64,000 bases of DNA from Argentina anserina (GCF_933775445.1 NC_065872.1:20026001-20090000); one strand, 5' to 3'. Positions 1-11,180 are shown, numbered from the stretch's first letter. Translations and numbers: made by a program. Notes: generated from the letters alone by a model not told the origin.

Positions 1-3000
1 TTTTTTTTTTTTTACATTTTGACATTGAGATGACCTTTTAACTTAAAGTGGAAACTATGTTCAAACTTAAACAATAAAGAGAGTTACAACTCACAACTCA
101 AAACACTTATATACACCCCATTCAGAATTCACAATCTAATCACTTCTTGTAAAAAAATGTTACAAAAAAACATGCATGATATGAATATTATAAATAAAAC
201 TTACAATTTGAATTGTAGGAATCATATGCCTCACAACTATAAGGAATAAGTAAAGCTAAAGGGTTGAAGGGTTGGCATTCCATTTACTCATTTGCATGAA
301 TTATGATTGCACAATCCTCACCCAGTAGATACAAAAAACAACCCAAATAGAGTATTGATCATTATCTTAAAAAGGAAATAACCCTAAAAGATAATCAGTT
401 TTCAATTTAAAGTAAATTAGTATTTATCTACGTTCAGTACATTTGATATTAAGATCACAAATAAATACAAAACAATTCAAGCCAAATAAAATATAAAGTT
501 TCATAGATAACTGACGAACTCACCACTCAAATCACCAATACTGATAAATTAAACAACAATATATTAAAAAAAATATTTAAGAAAAAATCTATACTTGAAA
601 CAATTAGAGTCAAACAAACCTCCACAAGTACAAAGATTTTAAAAAAAATTACTCAATCCAATGTGACCAATTACTTACATTCATCTATTAGTTGTTCGTG
701 ATCAATCTATTAGCTGTTCTTCATCAAATTTTCTCACAATATATATTGTACATTTACTAAAAATTTGTTCTTGAAAATGTACATAGTTACAACTACAAAT
801 AAATTTAGAGCCGGTCTCGCCTCCTCCTAGCACAAGTTACTCTCTTAAGTTTAGTGCTTTTATGCTTTTTACTTTGAATAAACACTTCGTTTACTTTTTT
901 GGTTAATAATAATAATGTATGGATAAAAACATTGAAGGTTTAGACTTTAGAGAAGAGAAAAGAAAAAATAAATTAAGGTTTGGATCAATTCTTACAACAT
1001 GCACCCAATAAACTTTTTATACATGTGGAGGGGGGGGGGGTAAATGTGCAACCGTCTTCCAAACCCCTCATTACATATAAAAGATGAGATTCACTTCCAT
1101 CACAATAACACTAAACATCAGAAAAGAAAACCCTAAAAATCCAAGGGATGCAAAAGCGAGCAATAAGCCCTAAAAAAAAAGTTGCCAAAATCGACAACAA
1201 GTAGATGCAAATTCTCCAAATTCTTGACCTCTGAGAAGAAGCTAGAAGAACTAAAAGAGTGAGCGCCCGGGAGTGCAGCACTGCCAAGGCCAAGGTGTAG
1301 CAGTGTGATCACGCCAAGGAGTACAACATTAGGTGTCGGAGGAGCCGGCTCTGCAACATTGATGATATGCTGGCACCTATAATCCTCCTCCTCTAATGGT
1401 GGTGGAAAAGAGAGGGACGCTGGCGGTGGTGGTGGCGAAGAGGTGGATGCCGATGGTGGTGGTGGCGAAGAGGAGGCCGTGAGCGTGAGCAAATCGTAAA
1501 CGATAGTTTTGAGAGTAGGGCGTTGCTCTACTAGCCGTTAGCCGTAGTGAGGGCTTTCTGCTCGCCTCTACATTCCTTGAATTTTTAGGATTTTCTTCTC
1601 TTATGTTATAGTTATTGTGATGGAAGATAATCTCATATTTTTTATGTAACGAGGGGTTTGGAAGATAGTCGCACACTTACCCCTACACATATGTATAAAA
1701 CGTTGATTGGGTTCATGTTGTAAGATTGATCCAAACCTTAATTTCTTTTTTCTTTTCTCATGTCTAAAGTCTAAACTTTAATAGTTTTTCTCCAGACATT
1801 ATTATTATCAACCAAAAAAGTAAACGGAGTGTTTATTCAATGTAAGAAGCATAAAAGCAATAAACTTTAGAGAGTAACTCGTGCTAGGCGGAGGCTGTTA
1901 GGTTAATATTAACCCAGTAATGTTTGTCTTATTCTTATTCTTTTGCTTTATATTTTTGTATATTTATTTATTTCTTATTACATTTCCTACTCAAGCTAGG
2001 AAAATGTGCAAATGATCGGAAACACGTTAAGAATAGTGGATTTAGCGCACATTATGGATTCGAGTGAAAGTTTTAAGCTAAAAAGAGCAAATGTGGAGAT
2101 TTCACAAGAAAACAAAAGTCAACGCCGGAAAATGCCGGTTAAACTCCGGCGATATGAAGGTGGTTGCCGGAAATGGTGGTGGTTAAAGTCAATAAGTCAA
2201 TGAAGCATATTGGTGAATTTATGAATTGTAAATTTAAATTTACAATGTAAATTCAAAATAGAAGAAGACAAATGAAGGAGACAATTTCAAGAACAAGATC
2301 CATAATTTGTGCTCCATGAATTGAGGATTTAAATTTAAATAGAAGACGACAAATGAAAGGGATCATTTCAAGAACAAGATCCACAATTTATGCTTCCACA
2401 TTTGTCCACCATATATAGTCATTCATCCCCTTACATCTCCACCATTCATTTGTGACCTTAAGGCCTTTAAATACCCTCATTCTTCCTTAATTCGTGCAAT
2501 CTTCTTCACCACACTAAAACTCCATCAAAACTTCATATTTTCCATAGTTTTAACATAGTTTTCTTAGGCCTAAGTCATAGATATCAAGTTGTGCAAAGAA
2601 ACGTGTAAAGTGTCTTAAGTTTTCACCAAAAACTAAAGATCTTGTACACCCTTGATCAATCACAAACTTGTTTCATAGATTTGGGTTGGAGTAAAGAGTT
2701 GTGATAGTATGGGGGTTTTACCGAAGTCATACTCACTTCACTTTCTTCATCCTCTACTTATACTCATTCTCAACCCTTGTTCTTTGTTCCTAGATTGTGT
2801 GGATAAAATATAGTGTTCATGAAGTTCTTCTTTTATTAGAACCCATTAATACCATACTTAGAAGCATTTTCTTTCTTATTACATCTTTGTGGGTAGTGAA
2901 CCTTTAGAGGTACGGTTTGGTATCATTTGTACCAAACCCTTGGTAATCTCTTCTCTCTTTACTCTACTTCTCTTTTGATGTATTTTATTTTCAAGGGTTT

Positions 3001-4720
3001 GTTGTATTTAATGTGTTGTGAGTAGTTGGATTTGAGGCTAGGCTAGCCCTAGCCAAACTCATGTGCTAATGAATTCATTTTACTTTTAATTAATGTTGAT
3101 GCATGTTGAATCTATGGGCTTCTACACTTAAAATACTTACTAAATGTGTTGCTAGTTTTGTTACCTAGAAATATGTTTAGGTAATTAATGAATCAGAACT
3201 TGAACTTGACAACTTCTTGAATCCGTGAGCATGGGTAGCCTTTAGGTGATGGCTTAGTGTTTCTTACGGGAAATATTAAGTTGCTTGAATTTCTTACCTT
3301 GAACTTAATGCTTGTGCCATGAGTGTAATTACTCTAAGGGGGTGTTATGCTTGTGGTACATAGCCCACTTGTATTATAAGGTAATATAATTGAGACTAAG
3401 GTTTTGTGATTTAATTTGACTTCAAAAGACTTTGTTAAATTGCATGATTAGTTGGTTTCTTGGTAGCTTCACCAAAGCACTAGGGGGAAGTTTGTCAAAC
3501 ATGTTTATGCATTAATCTTGAGTTACATTTGTGCATGAGTAAGGCTAGGTGCAATGCCTAAGTTTCTACTCCTCTTTTGATTCTATCTCTATATTTACAT
3601 TTCTTTGTTGTTTTTGTCCAAAAATTAGTTTGCTTAGCTTAATTCTAAAATCAACCAAGTCGATTCACTACCACTTGTTAATACCATCTTCATGACTCTT
3701 AGCTTCCAAAGGGCTAAGGTTGTGAACTTGTAAAAATGTAGAATGCATGTTTTTCTAGTTTTTCTTGCGGAAATCTAGTTTGAGTTGAGTTTCCCCCAAT
3801 TCCTTGGGTACGATACTCTACACTTTCCCTTACTAAAACTTAATCTCTTATACTTAGGAGTAGGTAATTTCACACATAAATATACATACTCATACTTAAT
3901 TGATTCAACCAACAGAGACGAGACTAGCTCTAAATTTATTTGTAGATGTAACTATGTACATTTTCAAGAATATAATTTTCGTAAATGTACGTTATATATT
4001 GTGAGAAATTTTGATGATGATAAGTGAAGAACAACTAATAGATTGATTACAAACAACTAATAGATGAATGTAAGTAATTGGTGTCACATTTGATTGAGGT
4101 TACTTGTGGAGGTTTGTTTGATTCTAATAGTTTCAAGTATAGATTTTCCTCAATTTGTTTTTGTTACATGGTTGTATAATTTATCAATGCTGGTGATTTG
4201 AGTGGTGAGTTCGTCAGTTATCTATTAAACTTACTGTTTTATTTGACTTGAATTGTTTTGCATTTATTTGAGATCTTCATATCGAATGTACTGAATGTAG
4301 ATAAAAACAAATTTACTTTAAATTAAAACTGACGATTTTCTAATGGTTATTTCTTTTTTAAGATAATGATCAATACTCTATTTGGGTTGTTTTATGTATC
4401 TACAGGATGACGATTGTGCAATCATGATTCATGTAGAGGAATAAATGGAATGCCAACCCTTCAGTTTTACTTATTCCTTACATATGTGAAGCACATGATT
4501 CTTACAATTCAGATTGTGAGTTTTATTTATAATGTGCATATCATGCATGTTTTTTTTCAAAGTGAAAACATTTTTTACATGAAGTGGTCCGATTCTAAAT
4601 TATGATTGGGTGTATATAAATATTTTGAGTTGTAACTCTCAATGTTTGAGTTTGTACATACTTTCCACTTTAAGGAAAAAAGTCATCTCAAGGTTAAAAT
4701 GATCAAAAAACAAAACCTAG
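1..4720. repeat. Giant imperfect inverted repeat (foldback- or MULE-like), loop about 370 bp
   Basis: The left arm, 1 to about 1175, is the reverse complement of about 1545-1895 plus 3920-4720. The right arm is split by a solo LTR. Matching landmarks on opposite strands are the poly-T/TTGACATTGAGATGAC start against 4680-4715, 240-420 against 4330-4480, 690-835 against 3915-4050, and 860-1170 against 1550-1890. Identity is roughly 90% by eye, with small indels. The loop, about 1176-1546, is GC-richer and holds two copies of a GGTGGTGGTGGCGAAGAGG motif. No transposase is visible. The left end runs off the window, so a target-site duplication cannot be tested. Long arms fit a foldback element or a long-TIR Mutator-like element. 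Short ORFs in it are mirror images of repeat DNA, not genes. Confidence 0.75.
1896..3914 (+). mobile_element. Solo LTR (about 2.0 kb) inserted in the right arm of the inverted repeat
   Basis: It begins TGTTAGGTTAATATTAACC and ends ATTGATTCAACCAACA, the TG...CA termini of an LTR. The flanks are GAGGC (1891-1895) and GAGAC (3915-3919), a 5-bp target duplication with one transition. The unbroken left arm at 811-830 reads straight through the insertion point, which confirms the boundaries independently. No PBS, PPT or pol sequence adjoins it, so this is a solo LTR. Its AT-rich length and its ending with short direct runs resemble Tat/Athila-type LTRs, but the family is not certain. No coding sequence is supported within it. 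Confidence 0.85.
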
Positions 4721-4849
4721 TTCACACTTGATAAAAATATGCCTTTACGCTATATTGTACATGAGAAAATGGTCCATTGGTTTTTAAAGAATGATAAAAG
4801 GGGTTGTTTTTTTTCCATGACTTTTATACCCTCGCTTGTAAACTTTTTT
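4721..4849. other. Short spacer without recognisable content
   Basis: AT-rich sequence between the end of the inverted repeat and the LINE fragment. I see no gene or repeat boundary. The outer terminus of the inverted repeat may lie here. Confidence 0.4.
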
Positions 4850-5690
4850 TAATGTGAAGGTTCAACCAGGTGACACCTATGCTTGGCATAGCATTGTCAA
4901 GGTAAGGAGCTTCTGGTTGAGGTATAAAATTAGCTCGGGCATGGAGGTTTATATTTGGAAGGATTCGTGGATTTCTATACCATATACTTTTATGCCTTTC
5001 TCGGGAGTGATTGAGGGATTGGAGAACTTGAGAGTTGGAGATTTGATTGATCCTGTTACATATGTGTGGATGGTTTAGTAGCTCGAGGAGTCATCTTGTG
5101 ATGAGGAGGTGCAATTAATGAAGATAATCTCGTTGAGCTCCCGCAGGTCTAGTGACTATTTAATTTGGCATTTCGATAGACATGTGTGTTTTCTGTCAAG
5201 AGTGGGTATCACCTTGCAAGGATCTTGAAGCAGTAACAGACTAGCGGCTCGGGATCAAATGGTGGCAGTGGGAATGAAGTCAGGAAAGACATTTGGAAGG
5301 TTAGGGTTTTGCCTAAAGTTAAGCATTTTACATGGAGATTGGCATGTAACAAAGTTCATATCAAACATGTTTTGCGTCGTGAGCATGTGAGTTTAGAGTC
5401 GTATGTCTGCCCCCTTAAAAGAGATGAATATTCTCTACATTTGTTCAAGGATTGTTCGGCTACTACATGTGTTTGGATAAAAAGCCTGTTAGGGATGCAA
5501 CTGCTACTATAGGGGACTGGATAGTTAACATGAGGAGAATGCTACCCTCTCCACAGATTGAAATGATTTTCATGCTTCCTTCATTAAATCTACTAAGGCA
5601 ACGAAGCATTGGTCTTGACTCTCGACACGAGTTAGAACTGTCAGCCAAAAGCCTTGAAAGTTTAGAGTAATTGGAGATAGAAGTTGCATA
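4850..5690 (+). pseudogene. LINE (non-LTR) retrotransposon fragment, C-terminal reverse-transcriptase region
   Basis: Frames on the plus strand give GMEVYIWKDSWI followed by LPKVKHFTWRLACNKV and a Cys/His stretch ending in TTCVW. This is the order seen in the zf-RVT region at the C-terminus of plant L1-type reverse transcriptases (glycine-plus-'W-D-W', then 'P-K-V-K-F-W-R', then the zinc-binding block). Several stops and frameshifts separate the segments at about 5078, 5230 and 5512, so it is inactive. The catalytic reverse-transcriptase core is missing, consistent with 5' truncation. It ends just before a CNX6 start codon at 5729. Family assignment is firm; the exact edges are not. Confidence 0.7.
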
Positions 5691-5728
5691 GTCCTTGTGG
5701 GTTCAGGGTTCTGCTAAAGTGCTAGACA

Positions 5729-7048
5729 ATGATGGCTGATGAGAATAGAACTCTAGTGGAAATCTTAGAGGAGCATACTGTCACGGACCTAGCCATTCGA
5801 CTGCCACACTTGGTCCATACGGCGCTCCATCCCCATGGAGCCAGCCTTATCCAACGGGGCAATGCACTGGTTTCGCCCTACCTTGGGCTCATCAGGAGAT
5901 CGGCTCCAGACCCCGACCAGTGTGTAGGGCGGCTAACTCCCTTCTTCGACGTTAAGTCCCTGACTAGCAACAAGCTCTCCGGATTGAACCGGGTCGGCTT
6001 GCCTGAACCCATCGGAAGGAGCAGCCATATATCTCACCTTTGATGGCACAATGCGAGACACCTTTGATGGCAAAACAGTCGTGGAGTTTAGATACGAAGC
6101 ATATGTTCCAATGGCAATACGATGCATAAGTGGGGATGCCGTGTACGAGGACGTACACCAAGTTTGGTGGGGGAGGATGTCACGTCCCGTTTTCGGGAGT
6201 GTCTACTGTTGGCATCGCTGGTTAAATGTGCTTCATGCATACGTGAGATTGCTCCAAGGCCAGAAGGTGTGGGAGATATATGGCTGCTCCTTCCGAGGGG
6301 TTCAGGCAGGCCGACCCGGTTCAATTCGGAGAGCTTGTCGCTAGTCGGGGACTTAACGTCGAAGAAGGGAGTTGGCCGCCCTACACACTTGTCGGGGTCT
6401 GGAGCTGATCCCCTAATGAGCCCAAGGCAGGGTGAAACCAGTGCATTGCCCCGTTGGATAAGAATGGCTCCATGGGGATAGAGCGTCGCATGGACCAAGT
6501 GTGGCAGCCGAATGGCTAGGTCCATGACAATACGGAGATTCACATTGCAAAATATATTAATTATATAAGTGCGCCAGAGGCGGGTGCTATTGCAACATTT
6601 TTTGGCACAACGCGGGACACCTTTGATGGCAAAACAGTCGTGGATTTTAGATACGAAGCATATGTTCCAATGGCAATACGATGCATGAAGTCCATTTGTT
6701 CATCGGCTAGAGCCTCATGGAATCTTGTCTCCATTGCAGTCGCGCATCGGCTTGGCCCAGTTCCTGTTGGTAAAACGAGTGTTTTTATTGTTGTCTCATA
6801 TGTGAGTTGATTCATTAGATGCTTGTAAGTTCATAATTGATGAGATAAAGGCCTGAGTTCCAATATGGAAGAAGGAGGTATATGCTAATGGAGAGGTTTG
6901 GAAGGAGAATTTAGAGTTCTTGGACCGGAGGTTGGATCTTGGGAGAAATGATGGCTTATGCAGTGAGAAAGACTTTGAAGCACAAAGACATATCAGGAAG
7001 AGCGAGATCCTGAAATTAGCAAACATGAAGATCACCATGACTAGTTAG
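5729..7048 (+). pseudogene. CNX6: Molybdopterin synthase large (catalytic) subunit, broken copy
   Basis: CNX6 (MoaE/MOCS2B family) transfers sulfur from the small subunit to precursor Z to make molybdopterin in the cytosol. The N-terminus MMADENRTLVEILEEHT (5729-5778) is cut by an insertion. Reading resumes at 6530 with AKYINYISAPEAGA, then GTTRDTFDGKTVV, RYEAYVPMAIRCM, SICSSARASWNL, AVAHRLGPVPVGKTS, and in another frame VPIWKKEVYANGEVW, all characteristic of MoaE. The GKTS-VPIWKKE part carries a frameshift near 6800 and an in-frame TGA where the family has Ser before VPIW. The tail reads to a TAG at 7046-7048. The coding body is continuous from 6530 to 7048 without introns. No poly-A tail or flanking duplication was seen, so a retrocopy is possible but unproven. 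A working copy is expected elsewhere in the genome. Confidence 0.9.
5779..6529. mobile_element. Composite insertion in CNX6: inverted partial LTR, CNX6 segment, PPT and complete 352-bp LTR-like unit
   Basis: The insertion is flanked by ATAC on both sides (5775-5778 and 6530-6533). Its outer ends are inverted: TGTCACGGACCTAGCC at the left and GGCTAGGTCCATGACA at the right. The right unit, 6178-6529, starts TGTCACGTCCCG, ends CCATGACA and is preceded by a purine tract, GGTGGGGGAGGA, as a 3' LTR with its PPT would be. The left unit, 5779 to about 6040, is an inverted partial copy of that LTR. Between them, 6046-6127 encodes a second CNX6 segment (RDTFDGKTVV to MAIRC). LTRs should be direct repeats, so the inverted arrangement implies rearrangement. 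A third piece of the same LTR end lies at 44396-44430. Confidence 0.65.
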
Positions 7049-7527
7049 AAACTTTACCCTTTGCGTAGAATATACGAAACAGTTCATTATCAATAAAGCT
7101 ACTGAAGAGGACTATTTGGATAATGTTCAATGATAAGTCTCATTTGGAAACTCATCAAACTAGAGGAGTTGTGAAAAGCCACCCATTTAATGAGTTTCTT
7201 TTTACCTTGCTGTATAAGAATCTTTATGTTGTAATGAAGTTGAGTTGTAAACTCTGGTGTCATCCATGTTTCAATTTCTTATGGCTATATTCTGGCTCTT
7301 GGAGCAAGCTGCAAGCACAAGAAATTTTTACATGGCATTCTTTTCTTCAGGACAGATGTTTGGATGCCCTTCCTTTCCTTATACTCAAGTAACCACCAAT
7401 TTGAGTTTTGTTAAGCGCACACCTCATGTATTTCGAGTATCATCCGTCAAGCAGATGCTTTCGAGTCTTGAAAACAAGAAATAACACTTTCTGTTTGTCT
7501 GATGTAGTAACAGTTAGAAGATGCGAG
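7049..7527. other. Non-coding stretch downstream of CNX6 copy
   Basis: No family recognised. It may include the old 3' untranslated region of the CNX6 copy; AATAAA-like AT-rich words occur (for example around 7090-7100) but no clear end is visible. Confidence 0.4.
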
Positions 7528-8865
7528 TCTTTTTTTGGAAATGAATAATTCATTAGGGACACAGCCCAAGAAAGACAAGGCCCAACAAAGCCAAGTCCAA
7601 AGTACAACCGAGAAAACAATATGTTGTGGCTCTCAACTAACTCAAATCAAGTTAGAAAACAGAGAGACATTAACAAACAAAAGAAAACTAAGCTACAGAG
7701 CTAGAAGAATCCGGCGGGGGAGGTCCAGTGAGGCCATCATTTCGCAGGACTGAGACAATAGACAGAGGAGATTGTGTAGTCCAAGTAAGAGGACCCTCTC
7801 TCCGATTGGAAAGCTTGGCAACCAGATGCGCTGCACAATTAGCTTTTTTGTGTATCCAACTCCAGTCGAGGTACTCAAATCCGGCCACCTTCTCCCAAAT
7901 TCGAGTGTAAAGTGGTAAGTCTTCCAATTGGAACAAGTAGAATTCTTTAGATCCAAGATTGCATATTTTGAATCTGACTCCAAAATCACTCTCCTCAAAC
8001 CCAGCGTGCTTGCAAGAGTAACTCCCTCTAACAGAGCCATGGCTTCAGCCGAGACAACATCCTCCACATGCAGTTGGGATGATAGACCTGCCACACACTA
8101 ACCAAGATGATTCCGAATAATAACCCCTATTCCGGCATGGTTTGGAGGCTTCCACGAAGCATCACAGTTTACTTTGAAATCCTTAGCTGAAGGGGGAGAC
8201 CATTTCACCACTGGAATTATGCTGAGAGAATCAATACCTGGAGGAGGAAGTACTTGGGCATCGAGGAACTCTCTAGTCAAATCAGCAGCGGTAGAGATGA
8301 CATAGGTAGGGGAAAGTGGAGAGCCCTTGTAGACAAAATTGCATCTCGATTTCCAAATTAGCCACATCAAATAACTACACAATGTAAGAATCTCCATCTT
8401 GTTTCTTGAACTTGGAATTGATTTGATGCAAGTAATGAAGCATTGATCAAATGTAGTGATTGTATTCTTGTTGATGCGTAGACCCACATTAGAACCAAAC
8501 CACACAGCCTGAGCCCATGGGCAAATAAGAAGTAAATGGATGAATGTCTCTTCTTCACCTTGACAAATAGGACATAGAGGGGAGGGAGTCAGTTTCTTTC
8601 GAAAAAGGTTCTAAAAGGAGGGGCCAATATTGTTTAGGACCTTCCAAATAAAATGCCTGACTCTAGGAATAGTGTTAAGTTTCCAGACAATTTTCCACAA
8701 GAAGATGTGAGTCATAGAAGTTGTATGGAGAGAAACAAGTTGCTTCTTTCCAGTGTGAACCTACTAGAGAGCTGCCTTTTGAACTCATTTCTTATTCACC
8801 TTCCCATATACCAATGAAAAGGACATAAAACATTAGGATCTGCTTCCACCCTCTAAATTATATGT
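7528..8865 (-). mobile_element. 5'-truncated LINE with zinc-knuckle and RNase H-like tail
   Basis: On the minus strand the order is a zf-RVT block (CPICQGEEETFIHLL near 8520-8590), then VKWSPPSAKDFKVNCDASWK, GIGVIIRNHLG and VSAEAMALLEG, LESDSK, and WSWIHKKANCAAH. This is the RNase H-like (RVT_3) domain at the C-terminus of plant L1-type LINEs, with the D, E and D residues in NCDAS, SAEAMA and ESDSK. A stop follows HLG at about 8098 and a frameshift lies near 7920. The plus-strand T-run at 7530-7536 is the poly-A tail on the minus strand, followed by the usual 3' UTR. The 5' part is missing; it abuts GRDP sequence at about 8866, so it inserted in a GRDP intron or exon edge. Confidence 0.8.
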
Positions 8866-8867
8866 AG

Positions 8868-11180
8868 AAAAAGGGTTGGAGATGGTTCCGAGCTCTGAAG
8901 TTGGGAATTTAAAACCAATCTACCTGCGGTTCGCTTGTTCCAACCATAGCACAACAGAGACTGATCAAGCCTTGATCATTCTCGACCTTTTTCAAAAAGT
9001 TCTTGCTTTCTCCCCTTTGCTGGGAAGAATCAAAATGCCAAGAGTTGGACACAAGTGGTTGATGAAACTGGGACAGAGGTCATTCGCCTGCAAATGAGGT
9101 ATACTCCTACCTTGTTAATACAACTTTTGTGAAGAACTGCAATTTCCCACAAGAGATATGTAAATTGAGACTTAAAATGATGTTGTGGCACTGTGTCCAG
9201 TATCATTTATGCTTTTATGTTGATTTTTGACATATGTATTCTGAATTTGTGTCTGCTTGGGTTGTATTTGCAGGGATGCGGAAAAGGAAAAGGGAACCAG
9301 TGTTACTAGAAAAGAGGTGGTTGGAATTACCAAGTCTGGAAAAGCATGTACTCTTGCTGAATGTGTGGGTAGCAGTGTTCTAAATATCGGGATATATCGG
9401 GGATATATCGGCGATATATCGGTGATATTTAGAAACCGATAGGATAAATGTCATATCGCCTTAATATATCGGTCAACTCAAAATATCGGGTCAACATGCG
9501 ATATATCGGTGGATTTTTTTTCGTTTGACTTTTTTTTCGGTGGACTTTTTTTTGGTGGACTTTTTTTTCCGTGGACTTTTTTTTTCGGAGACTTTTTTTC
9601 GATGATTTTTTTCGATAATTTTTTTTCGTTGACTTTTTTTTTTGGTGACTTTTTTTCTTGTTACTTTTTTTTTCTTGTTACTTTTTTTTCGGTGATTTTT
9701 TTTAAGGAAGCGATGTCGTTTTGAGGAATTTCAACGCAAATAGACAGAAGATGATTTATGAAGATGATTTTCTCTCAGAAGATGAGGATGAAGATAATGG
9801 AGAAGATGATTTTGACTTTGATTCTGATGATGAGAGAGTTTATAATGCATGAATGCATAATCAATATCTCAATCTATCTTTTGTGCACCTATTTTTGTTC
9901 AATTAGTACTTAGTAGTTAATATTATTTGGTATATTTTGAATATTTTGAAGTATATGTTTATAAATATATTAAATTTAAATTAAAAATTAACAAAAACGA
10001 TAAATCCGATATATCTCGATATATCTCCGTTATATCCTTATTTTCCAAAACCGATACGATGCCGATAACCGATATTTAGACCATTGGTGGGTAGTGGTTG
10101 GTCTTTGGTAGATACCAACTGGTCCCTTCATCGCGAGAAAAATTCCGAGGGATACCTCTTTTTGCTAAAGGGAAAAAAGATGGTAAGCATCCATGTACTT
10201 CAAATGTTTGGCATAAAGTTTTCCCCACCCTTTCCTATATTAATTACTTTTCTATCTTTTTTCACTGCCTCTTCAACCAAAAATAACTTCATACAATCAT
10301 ACCATGTCTTACCACACACTCTGGGAGTAGAATTAGGTTCTTTGTATGTGTACATATAGTGATTAATATATCATGTCAACACGTTTTTTGACGTACTAGA
10401 ACCATGCTTAGATTTCGAAAGCCCTTGACTGTTTGCACAGAAATCACATTGTTTGTTATTCAAAGAAAAACAGAATGTCATGGATTTAGCATTACTTGAG
10501 TCCATACACTGTTTTATATTGCATTGTAAAGCAGTACCCCGGGCAGAAAGCTGGATTATGAACCTAAGCATTCTGCAACACATACAACTGAAGATAAAAC
10601 TGAACAACACTTCATGACCTTGGTTGAATTCTCTGCTGAAGATCCTTATGGCAAAGCAGTGGCCTTGCTTGAACTAAAAGCTGGATGCGTCAAGGTACCA
10701 GGCATTATTTTCACTTATGTTGTTGCAGTTCCGTAAACTTTTCATTTTTATATCATCTTATAAATGTACAGGTAAAGGAAGAATCAATAACAGTTCCTGG
10801 GATCATATTGGCTTTTATACTGTCAATAAGCTAAAGAAGGAAAGTTATGATGGATTTGCTGTTAATGCTGCAGAAATCGGTAGATTAGAGGAAGAAATTC
10901 ATGAGAACCCTGTGGAAGGCAAAGGCAAGTGAAGTTAAGCTTACATCCGAGGTGATTGAAAGAAATGTAGTGACGTCTCAAAATGTGGAGGCTGTAGTGG
11001 AGCATGTGGCAGTGGGTGTGGAAATACAACGAATGCTGGCTCCGGCTGAAGAGCGGTGGCTGTGGTGGGTGTCGTGCCGGCTGTGATGGTTGTGGAAGCG
11101 GCTGTGGAAACATGCTGAAGAGTGGTGGCTGCGGAGGCTGTGGTTTGGGGTGTGGAAGCTTATTAAAGGGTAATACACAT
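8868..11180 (+). pseudogene. GRDP: Glycine-rich domain protein (GRDP, DUF1399 family), C-terminal fragment
   Basis: Only the C-terminal third of a GRDP1/GRDP2-type protein is present, in exon-like blocks. Block 1 (8868-9096): EMVPSSEVGNLKPIYLRF, then after a frameshift RPFSKSSCF and VVDETGTEVIRLQMR. Block 2 (from 9274): DAEKEKGTSVTRKEVVG, KSGKACTLAECVG. Block 3 (10087-10183): GSGWSLVDTNWSLHREK. Block 4 (about 10531-10695): PGRKLDYEPKH, EFSAEDPYGKAVALLE. Block 5 (from 10772): VKEESITVPGIILAFILS and KKESYDGFAVNAAEIG. Last comes a Cys/Gly-rich tail (CGGCSGACGSGCGN; SGGCGGCGLGCGS). GT/AG edges are visible at 9097, 9273, 10184 and 10770. Frameshifts at about 8970, 10830 and 11055 and a stop at 10930 show it is dead. 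GRDPs are poorly understood plant proteins linked to stress and development. A hAT element splits block 2/3; a LINE truncates the 5' side. Confidence 0.85.
9373..10086. mobile_element. Non-autonomous hAT-type element (family 'AAATATCGG'), copy 1
   Basis: Termini CAGTGTTCTAAATATCGG and CCGATATTTAGACCATTG are inverted repeats. Both flanks carry a perfect 8-bp duplication, GTGGGTAG (9365-9372 and 10087-10094), diagnostic of hAT insertions. Removing it rejoins the GRDP coding line ...TLAECVG-SGWSLVD. The interior contains repeated GATATATCGG words, a run of TTTTTTTTCGGTGGACTT-like units (9510-9710) and an AT-rich 3' half. The Phe-rich reading frame in the T-rich stretch is not a gene. No transposase is encoded. 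A second copy lies at 38734-39289. Confidence 0.9.

Noticed and set aside
1111..1676. ORFs in the hairpin loop
   Set aside because: They derive from GGTGG repeats and the palindrome arms; no homology.
5783..6543. Nearly identical ORFs on opposite strands, first read as a duplicated gene
   Set aside because: They are the same frame of an inverted LTR-like unit, not a protein-coding family.
9509..9724. Phe/Gly-rich open reading frame
   Set aside because: It is translated from T-runs within the hAT MITE; no start context, homology or partner gene.
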